Source: Butyrivibrio sp. AE3009
Lineage (GTDB): Bacteria; Bacillota; Clostridia; Lachnospirales; Lachnospiraceae
Assembly: GCF_000420845.1 (NCBI RefSeq)
Contig: NZ_ATVS01000038.1
Span: forward strand, 1 to 33,453
Direction: 5' to 3'
DNA: 33,453 nucleotides
Shown: in pieces, positions 9,308 through 17,812 of the stretch
Numbering within the stretch: the stretch's first letter is position 1
Layout of the letters: the number at the start of each line of letters is the position of its first letter
Notes under the pieces: generated by a model
The model's database searches: none
Told to the model about the DNA's origin: nothing
Seen by the model: only the letters and a program-made list of their open reading frames with translations
Translations under genes and position numbers: made by a program

Positions 9308-11215
9308 ATGAGTGATAAGGAAGTAAGAATTCAGGACGACCTCTACATGGCCGTGAACGGAGAATGGCTTGAGACTGCGGTTATTCCTGAGGACAAGCCC
9401 ACTGCGGGAAGTTTTGCTGATCTGGAAGTGGGAGTTGAGAAGGTTATGATGGAGGATTTTGCAGCCTTCGCAGAGGGGAAGAAGACAAGTGATATCCCCG
9501 AGATGAAGTATGCAATCTCTCTTTATAAAAAGATATTGGACACAGACAGGAGAACAAAGGAAGGAATAGCACCTGTTCTTCCTACTCTTGAGAAGATCAA
9601 GTCTCTTAAGAATGTGGAAGACCTCAATAATATCGCTGCGGAGTTTGTGATGGAGGAGCTTCCGCTTCCTGTTGAGATCGCAGTTACAACAGATCTTGAG
9701 GATGCTACTAAGAATCAGCTTATCGTGGTTGGCCCTTCCATCATCCTTCCTGACACAGAGTACTACAAGGAGGGCAATGAGTCCGCTAAGGAGCTTCTTT
9801 CCGTGTATGTCGATATGGCAGCGAAGCTCCTTGAGTACACACCTTTAACAAAAGAGGAGCAGAAGGCCTATATTGATGACACACTTTTTTACGATGCTCT
9901 TATTGCAAAAAAGGTTAAGAGTGCCCTTGAGTGGTCAGATATAGCAGGCTACAACAACCCCATGGACATTGAGGAAGTTGCAGGATGCGTTGCTCCCTAT
10001 GATATCAAGAAAGTTGTTGCAGACATATTCGGCGACAAAGCGCCTAAGATCATCAACGCTTATGATCCCAAGGCTGTAAAGGAAATGAACGGCTACTTTA
10101 ATGAGGAGAATTTTGAGCGTTACGTTCACTGGGCTTATGTTCAGACACTTGTAAAGGCTACAGCATGTCTGTCTCCCGAACTGAAAGCTCTGGGAAATAC
10201 CTATAACAGAGCTCTTCAGGGCATCGCCGCAGAACCTGCTCTTGAGAAGGAAGCATACCAGGTAGTTTCTACAATGTACTCAGAGCCTGTGGGCGTATAC
10301 TACGGCAGAACCTATTTTGGTGAAGAAGCCAAAAAGGACGTGGTCGATATTGTAAAAAGGATCATCGAGACCTACAAAGTCAGAATGAAAGAGAACACCT
10401 TCCTTTCACCGGAAACCAAGGAGAAGGCAATCAAGAAACTGTCTGTTATCGAGATAAAGATGGGCTATCCGGATGAGATAAAAGAGATCTGGTCCAAGCT
10501 CGTTTTCGATGAGGAAGATTCTTACTTTGAGGCAGTGCGCAAGATAATGGTGGCTAAGGCAAAGGATTCTTTTGAAAAGCTCCATGAGCCTGTGGATCGC
10601 ACAGAATGGCCAATGCCGGGACATAAGGTAAATGCCTGCTTCAGACCCAGCTGCAACGACATTACCTTCCCGGCAGCAATCCTTCAGAAGCCTTTCTACA
10701 GCCTTGATCAGGGAATGAGCGCGAACCTTGGCGGTATCGGCGCAATTATAGCTCATGAGATATCCCATTCCTTCGACACCAACGGATCGCACTTTGATGA
10801 GTTCGGTAACCTCAACGACTGGTGGAAGGAAGAGGATTTTGCGGCTTTCAAAGAGCAGGCAAAAGCGATGACAGAGCAGTTTGACGGTATTCCTTTCCAC
10901 GGCGGCAAGGTAAGCGGTGAACTTACAGTCAGCGAGAATATTGCAGACAACGGCGGCGTAGGTGTAACTCTTGCGATCATGCACACAATCGAAAATGCTG
11001 ATTTCAGGGAGTATTTCAAAAACTGGGCAAGAGTATGGCGCAGAAAGGCCAGCGAGGAGTACATTAAGCTTCGCCTTGCCAGCGACGTTCACTCACCCGC
11101 AGAGCTTCGTGCCAATATGCAGCCAAGGAACTTCCCTGAATGGTATGAGGCCTTTGGAGTAACGGAAAAGGATGAGATGTATATTGCGCCGGAGAAGAGA
11201 ATCAGCATCTGGTAA
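9308..11215 (+). CDS. pepO: M13-family zinc endopeptidase (PepO/neprilysin type)
   Basis: This metalloprotease of the neprilysin family cleaves oligopeptides. The zinc site is clear: HEISH (about residues 483-487) and ENIAD (about 543-547) supply the ligands and the catalytic Glu. The C-terminus MYIAPEKRISIW is typical of bacterial PepO. No signal peptide or membrane segment is present, so it should be cytoplasmic. The start at MSDKEV is preferred because GGAAAG lies just upstream; an in-frame ATG at 9284 would add eight residues. At 635 residues the length is normal. The gene stands alone, with its own promoter and a hairpin in its leader. Confidence 0.92.
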   Translation: MSDKEVRIQDDLYMAVNGEWLETAVIPEDKPTAGSFADLEVGVEKVMMEDFAAFAEGKKTSDIPEMKYAISLYKKILDTDRRTKEGIAPVLPTLEKIKSLKNVEDLNNIAAEFVMEELPLPVEIAVTTDLEDATKNQLIVVGPSIILPDTEYYKEGNESAKELLSVYVDMAAKLLEYTPLTKEEQKAYIDDTLFYDALIAKKVKSALEWSDIAGYNNPMDIEEVAGCVAPYDIKKVVADIFGDKAPKIINAYDPKAVKEMNGYFNEENFERYVHWAYVQTLVKATACLSPELKALGNTYNRALQGIAAEPALEKEAYQVVSTMYSEPVGVYYGRTYFGEEAKKDVVDIVKRIIETYKVRMKENTFLSPETKEKAIKKLSVIEIKMGYPDEIKEIWSKLVFDEEDSYFEAVRKIMVAKAKDSFEKLHEPVDRTEWPMPGHKVNACFRPSCNDITFPAAILQKPFYSLDQGMSANLGGIGAIIAHEISHSFDTNGSHFDEFGNLNDWWKEEDFAAFKEQAKAMTEQFDGIPFHGGKVSGELTVSENIADNGGVGVTLAIMHTIENADFREYFKNWARVWRRKASEEYIKLRLASDVHSPAELRANMQPRNFPEWYEAFGVTEKDEMYIAPEKRISIW

Positions 11216-11234
11216 TTGACTCACAACCGTCCCC

Positions 11235-11263
11235 TTGTCATCAGCAGTTTAGTAAACTATAAT
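11235..11263 (+). promoter_or_regulatory. Promoter of ddh-metY
   Basis: TTGTCA (11235-11240), a 17-nt spacer and TATAAT (11258-11263): a near-consensus housekeeping promoter. The 5' leader is about 55 nt and ends with AGGAGG. Confidence 0.85.
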
Positions 11264-11324
11264 AGACAGAGCATTGCGCTAAAGTGGTAAATCAAAAAGT
11301 TTTATTTACATAGGAGGAAATCAG

Positions 11325-12311
11325 ATGAGTACAAGAATCGGAATACTTGGTTACGGTAACCTTGGCAAAGGCGTTGAGCTTGCAGTCAAGGAAGCTCCCG
11401 ACATGGAACTGGCAGCAGTTTTCACTAGAAGGGATCCCTCATCACTTAAGATACAGACAGCAGGAGTTCCCGTTGTTTCAGTTAACGACGTTGCAGATTG
11501 GAAGGACAAGATCGACGTTATGATCCTGTGCGGCGGAAGTGCCACAGATCTTCCGGTTCAGACCCCGGAGTATGCTAAGCTCTTCAACGTAGTAGACAGC
11601 TTTGATACCCACGCAAGAATCCCTGAGCATTTTGCAAATGTTGATGCAGCAGCAAAAGAGGCCGGCAAGATCGCAGTTATCTCCTGCGGTTGGGATCCGG
11701 GAATGTTCTCTCTTGCAAGAGTTTACTCAAATGCTATCCTTCCTGACGGAAATGACTACACCTTCTGGGGCAAGGGCGTATCCCAGGGACACTCAGATGC
11801 CATCAGAAGAGTTAAGGGTGTCAAGAATGCCAAGCAGTACACTGTTCCCGTAGAGAGCGCTCTTGAGGCAGTAAGAAGCGGCAAGAACCCTGAGCTCACC
11901 ACAAGAGACAAGCACACAAGAGAGTGCTTCGTAGTCCTTGAAGAGGGCGCAGATGCAGCTGCAGTGGAAAAAGAGATCAAGGAGATGCCCAACTATTTTG
12001 CTGATTATGACACAACCGTTCACTTTATCAGCGAAGAGGAACTTCTTACAAATCACAGCGGAATGGCTCACGGCGGCTTCGTATTCAGAAGCGGCAAGAC
12101 CGGCGCTAACAAGGAGCACAATCACATCATCGAGTACAGCCTTAAGCTTGATTCCAACCCTGAGTTCACCACCAGTGTTCTTGTAGCAGTTGCAAGAGCT
12201 GCTTTCAGAATGGAAAAAGAGGGCATGACAGGCTGCAAGACTATCCTCGACATCCCTCCGGCATATCTTTCAGACAAGAGCGGTGAGGAACTTAGAGCAC
12301 ACCTTCTCTGA
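11325..12311 (+). CDS. ddh: meso-Diaminopimelate D-dehydrogenase
   Basis: The enzyme makes meso-diaminopimelate directly from tetrahydrodipicolinate, ammonia and NADPH, supplying lysine and cell-wall cross-links by the one-step route. The N-terminal Rossmann motif GILGYGNLGKG binds NADP. Typical Ddh sequences follow: FTRRDP, CGGSATDLP, SFDTH and SCGWDPGMFSLARVY. At 328 residues it has the family length, and AGGAGG precedes the start. metY follows after 49 nt with no terminator, so the two are probably co-transcribed, although they serve different pathways. Confidence 0.95.
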   Translation: MSTRIGILGYGNLGKGVELAVKEAPDMELAAVFTRRDPSSLKIQTAGVPVVSVNDVADWKDKIDVMILCGGSATDLPVQTPEYAKLFNVVDSFDTHARIPEHFANVDAAAKEAGKIAVISCGWDPGMFSLARVYSNAILPDGNDYTFWGKGVSQGHSDAIRRVKGVKNAKQYTVPVESALEAVRSGKNPELTTRDKHTRECFVVLEEGADAAAVEKEIKEMPNYFADYDTTVHFISEEELLTNHSGMAHGGFVFRSGKTGANKEHNHIIEYSLKLDSNPEFTTSVLVAVARAAFRMEKEGMTGCKTILDIPPAYLSDKSGEELRAHLL

Positions 12312-12360
12312 TCATATAATACGGCAAAAAGAAAATCTAAAAAGAAAAAGGAAACATAAA

Positions 12361-13638
12361 ATGGAAAACAAGAAGATTGGCACAAAATGCGTGCAGGCCG
12401 GCTATCGTCCCGGCAACGGTGAACCAAGACAGGTTCCCATTGTACAGTCTACAACCTTTAAATATGATACCAGCGAGGATATGGGCAAGCTCTTTGATCT
12501 GGAGGCTTCAGGCTACTTCTACACAAGACTTCAGAACCCCACCAACGACCATGTAGCTGCCAAGATCGCAGCACTTGAGGGGGGATGCGCAGCAATGCTC
12601 ACTTCATCAGGACAGGCAGCTAACTTTTTTGCCCTGTTCAATATCTGTGAGTGCGGAAGCCACATCGTAGCTTCTTCCTCAATCTACGGCGGAACCTTCA
12701 ACCTCATCGCCGTAACCATGGCTAAGATGGGCATCGAGGTAACCTTCGTATCTCCGGATGCCGGCGAAGAGGAGCTGAACGCTGCATTCAAGGACAACAC
12801 AAGAGCAATGTTCGGTGAGACAATCGCCAACCCTGCCCTTACAGTTCTTGATATCGAGAAGTTCGCCAAGGTAGCACATGCTCATGGCGTTCCTCTTGTA
12901 GTAGACAACACCTTCCCCACACCTGTTAACTGCAGACCTATCGAGTGGGGCGCAGATATCGTAACTCATTCAACAACAAAATACATGGACGGCCACGGAG
13001 CAGCTGTAGGCGGTGCTATCGTTGATTCCGGTAAATTCGACTGGATGGCACACGCAGACAAGTTCCCCGGACTTACAACTCCCGATGAATCCTATCACGG
13101 CATCGTTTATGCTGAGAAGTTCGGAAAAGAAGGCGCTTTCATCACCAAGTGTACCTCACAGCTTATGAGAGACTTTGGCTGTATCCAGTCACCTCAGAAC
13201 GCATTTATTCTGAACCTTGGTCTTGAGTCCCTCCATGTTCGTATGCCCAAGCACGTTGAGAACGGCCTTGCTGTAGCACAGTTCCTTGAAAAGCAGCCTC
13301 AGGTTAAAAAGGTTAACTATCCCGGCCTTGAGTCTGACAAGTATCACGAGCTGGCAAAGAAGTATCTTCCAAACGGCGGCTGTGGAGTTGTATCCTTCGA
13401 GCTTGAGGGCGGAAGAGCAGCTGCAGAGAGCTTCATGAAAAAGCTCAAGGTATTTGCCATCGAGACCCATGTTGCAGATGCAAGAAGCTGTTGCCTGAAT
13501 CCTGCTACTTCTACCCACAGACAGCTCACAGATGAGCAGCTGGAGGCAGCAGGAATCCCGGCAGGACTTGTGAGAATTTCTTGTGGATTGGAAGATAAGG
13601 AAGATCTTATTGAAGATATCAAGAATGCACTTAATTAA
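12361..13638 (+). CDS. metY: O-acetylhomoserine sulfhydrylase / aminocarboxypropyltransferase
   Basis: A PLP enzyme of the Cys/Met metabolism family that joins O-acetylhomoserine with sulfide to give homocysteine, or with methanethiol to give methionine. Visible: the PLP-phosphate region LTSSGQAANFF, the MetY-like stretch ASSSIYGGTFNL, VVDNTFPTP, and the Schiff-base lysine in HSTTKYMDGHG (about K207). The start MENKKIG is preferred over an ATG 78 nt upstream because it fits the family and has AAAGGAAA before it. At 425 residues it is normal. If the nitrogenase-like system at 29631-33272 releases methanethiol, this enzyme could turn it into methionine; that link is inference. Confidence 0.92.
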   Translation: MENKKIGTKCVQAGYRPGNGEPRQVPIVQSTTFKYDTSEDMGKLFDLEASGYFYTRLQNPTNDHVAAKIAALEGGCAAMLTSSGQAANFFALFNICECGSHIVASSSIYGGTFNLIAVTMAKMGIEVTFVSPDAGEEELNAAFKDNTRAMFGETIANPALTVLDIEKFAKVAHAHGVPLVVDNTFPTPVNCRPIEWGADIVTHSTTKYMDGHGAAVGGAIVDSGKFDWMAHADKFPGLTTPDESYHGIVYAEKFGKEGAFITKCTSQLMRDFGCIQSPQNAFILNLGLESLHVRMPKHVENGLAVAQFLEKQPQVKKVNYPGLESDKYHELAKKYLPNGGCGVVSFELEGGRAAAESFMKKLKVFAIETHVADARSCCLNPATSTHRQLTDEQLEAAGIPAGLVRISCGLEDKEDLIEDIKNALN

Positions 13639-13653
13639 GATCTCTATGCATTG

Positions 13654-13932
13654 GCTGTTATAGTTTATCGTCATACGGCCGGCGCAATTTATGGTTTTGC
13701 TTGGAGAGCGCATCCCATTCCGCTGTTATAGTTATTACGTATAAGAGATATGATAAGCCTTTTGGTTTGATTTTTTTGATGATAACGATGGTGTGATCAT
13801 AGGTGACACATTATTTGCAAAAAAATTAATTGCGCCGGCCGCATGATGAAGACTTCGCTGGATATAATCTACATCGAAGCCATAACTTTCATGCAGTCGT
13901 GCGCAATTTATTTCATTATTGTTATCATCAAA
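13654..13932. repeat. Convergent intergenic region with interleaved long inverted repeats
   Basis: No gene is seen between the convergent metY and serine hydrolase genes. Instead there are: CGGCCGGCGCAATT (13676-13689) perfectly matched by AATTGCGCCGGCCG (13828-13841), extended outward by TCAT/ATGA; TTTGATGATAAC (13775-13786) matched by GTTATCATCAAA (13921-13932); AATTGCGC (13828-13835) also able to pair with GCGCAATT (13901-13908), together with GCATG/CATGC and CTTCG/CGAAG inside; and a direct repeat GCTGTTATAGTT (near 13654 and 13721). The first and third pairings exclude each other. No simple T-run terminator is seen. It could be an RNA, a degenerate mobile repeat or a folded termination region. 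Confidence 0.55.
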
Positions 13933-15181
13933 TATTATTCATAATGATATTCCTAAGTTTCCTCGTCAGCGTCCCTGTTCCATAATCAAACATCTGCGTC
14001 ATCATAATGAATGTCAGGTTATTGCTCGGATCATTCATAAAGTATGCTCCCAGCCAGCCGTCCCAGCCGTATTCACCCTTATTTCCCACAAGCACGGATC
14101 TCTCGGGATCCTTCATAACACGCATAAGGTTGCCGTAGGAGAAGCCTTCAAGGCCCTGCCACATATCCATGTCAGCCTGCTGATGGGCTTCCAGCTTGCC
14201 GTTTGTAAAATACTGAACCATTCTTGGCTTGAGTATCTCCTGGCCCTTGTAGGTGCCGCCATTAAGGAGCATCTGACCGAACTTGGCGTAGTCGTCAAGG
14301 GTTGAGTAGAGGCCTGCGCCGCCGGATTCAAAGGCATTTTCCTTGCCGTCGCTTCTGACACCAAGGCGGTTGCCGTGGAACTCACGGAGCTCTCTGTCAA
14401 CATTTTTGTAGATCTTGGACATTCGAGGGAGCTTGTCCTCGGGCACCTGGAAAAAGGTATCCTTCATCTCCAGGGGCTTGAAAAGCCTTGCCTGCAGGAA
14501 TTCTCCAAAGCTCATTCCAGATGCTTTCTCGATAACAGCGCCAAGGACATCAGCGCTGGTTCCATATCTGAAGTGGGTTCCCGGAATAAAGAGAAGCGGA
14601 ATCTTGCCAAGCTCTGTGGCAAATTCCATGGTGCTCATCATTCCCTTGGAAGGGTCCGGAGTCTTGGACAGTGAGAATCCCAGATTATCTGCATCCAGAT
14701 AGTCGTTAGCATCCTCTGTGGTATCGCAGTCCTTGAACCTTTTAATCATATCGTGGAAAAGATAACCCGTCTTAACCTCAGTCTGGGAGAGGTTTCCAGG
14801 ATAGGTAAGGCCCGAGGTCATGTTCAAAAGATCGTGGATCCTCATGGCATTCTCAGCGGGAACAGGCTTAACTACGCCGTTCTCCACATAGAGCTGATTC
14901 CTGAAGCTGTCTATAAAATCACCAACGGGCTGTCCCATGTCGATAATTCCGTCCTGAACCAGCATCATAGCAGCTGCAGCGGTAATGGGCTTGGTCTGGG
15001 AATAGAGATGGCAGATGGTACTGCGCTCCATTGCCTTACCTGCCGCAATATCACAGTGGCCGCTCTTGGCAAAAACAAGTTCCTTGCCGTCCTTGATGGC
15101 AAGAGCAGAAACACCGGCTACTTCCTTATTCTCAACAGCCTTGTCCATGGCTTCCTGTATTAGTGTCAGCATGGTTTTCAT
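13928..15181 (-). CDS. Serine hydrolase of the beta-lactamase/penicillin-binding (class C-like) family
   Basis: The 417-residue protein has the family's SxxK motif, SQTK (S61, K64), a Tyr-containing second motif RYGTSADVLG (Y206), and a Gly/Trp-rich stretch near the C-terminus (GEYGWDGWLG) where the third motif lies. No signal peptide is seen, so it is likely a cytoplasmic esterase or peptidase, not a beta-lactamase. AAGGAGG precedes the start. It follows nadE by 12 nt and is the last gene of the NAD operon, though nothing in its sequence connects it to NAD. Substrate unknown. Confidence 0.85.
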   Translation of the reverse strand: MKTMLTLIQEAMDKAVENKEVAGVSALAIKDGKELVFAKSGHCDIAAGKAMERSTICHLYSQTKPITAAAAMMLVQDGIIDMGQPVGDFIDSFRNQLYVENGVVKPVPAENAMRIHDLLNMTSGLTYPGNLSQTEVKTGYLFHDMIKRFKDCDTTEDANDYLDADNLGFSLSKTPDPSKGMMSTMEFATELGKIPLLFIPGTHFRYGTSADVLGAVIEKASGMSFGEFLQARLFKPLEMKDTFFQVPEDKLPRMSKIYKNVDRELREFHGNRLGVRSDGKENAFESGGAGLYSTLDDYAKFGQMLLNGGTYKGQEILKPRMVQYFTNGKLEAHQQADMDMWQGLEGFSYGNLMRVMKDPERSVLVGNKGEYGWDGWLGAYFMNDPSNNLTFIMMTQMFDYGTGTLTRKLRNIIMNNI

Positions 15182-15193
15182 GTAAAATCCTCC

Positions 15194-15949
15194 TTACTGT
15201 CTTGCGTATGTAGGGATGACCTTAAGCTTGTGCAGATTGATGTCGTGTAAATGGTCAATACGTTTCTTTAATTCTTCGTCTTCACAGACGCCGGTCTTGA
15301 TGTACTTATCAAGGGCGTCATAGGTAAATCCAAGCTTGTCCTCATCAGACATTCCCGACAGTCCGTCGGAGGGAGTCTTGTGGATAAGCTCTGTAGGGAG
15401 ATCCAGGGCATCGCCGATGGCTCTCATCTCGGTTACGCAGTAATTAGCACAGGGGCTGAAGTCCCCGGCTGCATCGCCGTACTTGGTTGAATAGCCCACA
15501 TAATCCTCGGAGGCGTTGCAGGTATTGGCAACACGGCCTCCCATGGGAAGAGACTGGGCAATTGCGTACAGTGTAGTCATACGGATACGGGGCGGAGTGT
15601 TGATGACAGCGTCCTTACCAAGCTCCACGCCTGCATCTCCAAGGCATTTCTTCATCCCTTCGGTAGCTGCGGAAATATTTACCACATAGCTCTTGATGCC
15701 GAGAATCTCAGCAACTTTTTTGGAATCAGCGATGTCCTTCTGCTCGCCGTCGGGCATGAGAACGCCCACAACTCTGTCTTTGCCAAGGGCCTTAACAAGG
15801 AGAGCACCAACTATGGTTGAGTCCTTGCCTCCCGACAGGCCAATAACGGCGCTGGCCTTTGGACCGTTGTTTTCAAACCAGTCCCTGATCCAGGCTACGA
15901 TATTTTCTATTTCTTTTTCTGCATTAAAATCTTTAAGAATATCACTCAT
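15194..15949 (-). CDS. nadE: NH3-dependent NAD synthetase
   Basis: It catalyses the last step of NAD synthesis, amidating deamido-NAD with ammonia and ATP. The PP-loop SGGKDS (residues 39-44) and the NTCNASEDYVGYSTKYGDAA region are diagnostic. At 251 residues it has the short, ammonia-dependent form without a glutaminase domain. GGTGAGAAA precedes the start. It lies 15 nt after the fusion gene that carries out the two preceding Preiss-Handler steps. Confidence 0.94.
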   Translation of the reverse strand: MSDILKDFNAEKEIENIVAWIRDWFENNGPKASAVIGLSGGKDSTIVGALLVKALGKDRVVGVLMPDGEQKDIADSKKVAEILGIKSYVVNISAATEGMKKCLGDAGVELGKDAVINTPPRIRMTTLYAIAQSLPMGGRVANTCNASEDYVGYSTKYGDAAGDFSPCANYCVTEMRAIGDALDLPTELIHKTPSDGLSGMSDEDKLGFTYDALDKYIKTGVCEDEELKKRIDHLHDINLHKLKVIPTYARQ

Positions 15950-15964
15950 TTTCTCACCTCACAA

Positions 15965-17701
15965 TCAGGCTTCGTGCTCCATACGCCAGTCGATACATCT
16001 CTGAAGATACTCTACATATGCGGGGTTCTTGCACATTCCCTTGCCGGCAACATCTGAGATCTTGGCAACATCCTGTCCGTTGCAGGCTGTGGTCTTCATA
16101 ACGATGTTGAGGGCAGGAACCTTGGTGTCGTTGGCAATGTAGGTTCCGATTCCGAAGGCAACTCTTGCCTTGCCGCTAAAGTGAGCAAAGATCTTGCTGG
16201 CTCTCTCGAAATCAAGGCTGTCACTAAAGAGCAGTGTCTTGGTCTTAGGATCAATGCCAAGGCTCTCGTAGTGCCCTATCATCTTCTCGCCCCATTCGAT
16301 CGGGTCTCCTGAGTCATGTCTTACACCTGAGAAAAGAGTTGAGTAGGTCAGCTGGAAGTCTCTAAGGAAGCAGTCTGTTGTGATGGCATCCGTAAGAGCG
16401 GTTCCGTTCAGGACTCCGTACTCTTTTACCCATGCATCAAGAGCGTACCAGTTGGAGTAGGCGGGATTGTGCTTGTGGTTACCCTGACCTACGCACATGA
16501 TCCACTCGTGGGCCATGGTTCCTACGGGAGTTACGCCGCATTTTTTGGCAAGATATACGTTGGAGGTTCCAACGAACTTGGAGCTGCCAAGGTCGGAGTC
16601 GCGAAGTCTCATAACCGCCAGCTCCTGAGCCTGAGCGGAGAGTCTTCTGCGAAGGCCGAACTCACTGAAGGCTCCGATGTTGTAGGTTCCTTCGGTAAGG
16701 AGCTTAATCTTCTCATCCAGCTTCTCCTCGAAGGAAGCATACAGCTCCTTGTAATCATAATTCATTCTGAAGTAAACTTCGTTTACAATTGCCAGTGTGG
16801 GAATCTCGTACATTGAGGTGTTGAGCCAGGTTCCGTTGGTCTCGATGGAAAGGCCGCACTCAGCGTCGGTGCTGATGGTGAAGTCCTCGTAGCGAGGGTG
16901 CCACAGGCGAAGGAAGTCAACGTAGGATTTCTTGATCCATTTGATATTTGCAAGGTAAGCCAGCTCGTCCTCATTGAAATGAAGGTCGCAGTAAGCGTAG
17001 ATCTGACGCTTGATCTCATCCACCATCTCGGGAGTGAAGTGCACGTCCTTGTTTCTGCACTTGAAGGACCAGGTTGTGGTGTAGTCAGGGAAGTGGTGAT
17101 AGATAGCCTGACCCATTGAGAACTTGTACAAATCAGTCTCTAAGAGGCTGGAGATAATGAGGTCCATATTGAATTCTGACTCGGGGATGTCGAGTTTGCC
17201 GTTTTTGCGAAGATAGCTCTTGAAAAAGTCGTTGATGTCATCGGAGTGGATGGCGGGACTCTTTCTGATCTCTGTGCCGGAAGCCTTGATGATCTCACGG
17301 TCTACCAGGGTAAACTTGTGAGTAGGATAGATAACACTTAATTTGTCGATATAGGACTGCTCGCCGGTGTACCAGGTGTACTCTGCATCGTCGGGCTTTC
17401 TTTTGGCCTGGGAAAAGAGCTCGTTACCCCACAGAACCCAGTTGTCATGAGTGAAGGTTCCGTCAAGTCCAAGCTTCTTGTCATCTATCTGAACTACAAT
17501 GACGTTGTCTTTTTCAGCGAACATCTCCTGTACAAGTCCGTAGCGGGATTCAAAATCCAGGAAATCTCTGCCTCTGTCGGCTCTGTAGCCGCATACGCCT
17601 ATGATCATTTTGTCGTTCTCATCCAGTGCTCTTTTGATGAGGGATTCGTGTCCCTTATGCATGGGGATGAAACAACCGAAAACAATACCGATTTTTTCCA
17701 T
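15965..17701 (-). CDS. Fusion of NaMN/NMN adenylyltransferase (NadR-like) and nicotinate phosphoribosyltransferase (PncB)
   Basis: Residues 1 to about 165 form a nucleotidyltransferase domain with the HxGH motif (HKGH, 15-18) and an SGTEIR motif (141-146) like the ISSTxxR motif of NadR/NMNAT proteins. From about residue 185 (LLETDLYKFSMGQAIYHHFP) to 578 it is a full nicotinate phosphoribosyltransferase, including RHDSGDP. One protein would thus convert nicotinate to NaMN and then to deamido-NAD, and the next gene, nadE, finishes NAD. The start has GGAGG just upstream, and a consensus promoter lies at 17738-17766. There is no frameshift and the domains are in one frame, so the fusion is real. 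Adenylyltransfer to NaMN rather than NMN is inferred from context. Confidence 0.9.
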   Translation of the reverse strand: MEKIGIVFGCFIPMHKGHESLIKRALDENDKMIIGVCGYRADRGRDFLDFESRYGLVQEMFAEKDNVIVVQIDDKKLGLDGTFTHDNWVLWGNELFSQAKRKPDDAEYTWYTGEQSYIDKLSVIYPTHKFTLVDREIIKASGTEIRKSPAIHSDDINDFFKSYLRKNGKLDIPESEFNMDLIISSLLETDLYKFSMGQAIYHHFPDYTTTWSFKCRNKDVHFTPEMVDEIKRQIYAYCDLHFNEDELAYLANIKWIKKSYVDFLRLWHPRYEDFTISTDAECGLSIETNGTWLNTSMYEIPTLAIVNEVYFRMNYDYKELYASFEEKLDEKIKLLTEGTYNIGAFSEFGLRRRLSAQAQELAVMRLRDSDLGSSKFVGTSNVYLAKKCGVTPVGTMAHEWIMCVGQGNHKHNPAYSNWYALDAWVKEYGVLNGTALTDAITTDCFLRDFQLTYSTLFSGVRHDSGDPIEWGEKMIGHYESLGIDPKTKTLLFSDSLDFERASKIFAHFSGKARVAFGIGTYIANDTKVPALNIVMKTTACNGQDVAKISDVAGKGMCKNPAYVEYLQRCIDWRMEHEA

Positions 17702-17724
17702 AATTCGCCTCCTTGAGGTTATAA

Positions 17725-17778
17725 ATTTATCTTCACTATTATATGCTTTTCTAGTAGTATAGACAATTGAAGATAAAT
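17725..17778 (-). promoter_or_regulatory. NAD operon promoter flanked by an 11-bp inverted repeat
   Basis: On the minus strand: TTGTCT (-35, plus 17761-17766), 17-nt spacer and TATAAT (-10, plus 17738-17743). An exact 11-bp inverted repeat, ATTTATCTTCA (17725-17735) and TGAAGATAAAT (17768-17778), brackets the promoter, one arm at the transcription start and one above -35. This looks like an operator pair for a repressor, perhaps one sensing nicotinate or NAD; the regulator is not in the window. Confidence 0.7.
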
Positions 17779-17794
17779 GTTTCGGAAGGAAAAA

Positions 17795-17812
17795 ATGTAT
17801 TTTTATGTCTAA
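17795..17812 (+). CDS. Five-codon upstream ORF overlapping the MATE start
   Basis: ATG TAT TTT TAT GTC TAA (MYFYV) has the only good ribosome site, GGAAGG, five bases before it. The MATE start ATG lies inside it in another frame, 15 bases from that site. Ribosomes finishing the mini-ORF would stop three bases past the MATE ATG, suggesting coupling or reinitiation. It could also be chance. Confidence 0.35.
   Translation: MYFYV

Noticed and set aside
13928..15181. Antibiotic-resistance beta-lactamase
   Set aside because: No signal peptide, a non-canonical second motif (YGT), and a place in a NAD operon point to a general serine hydrolase.
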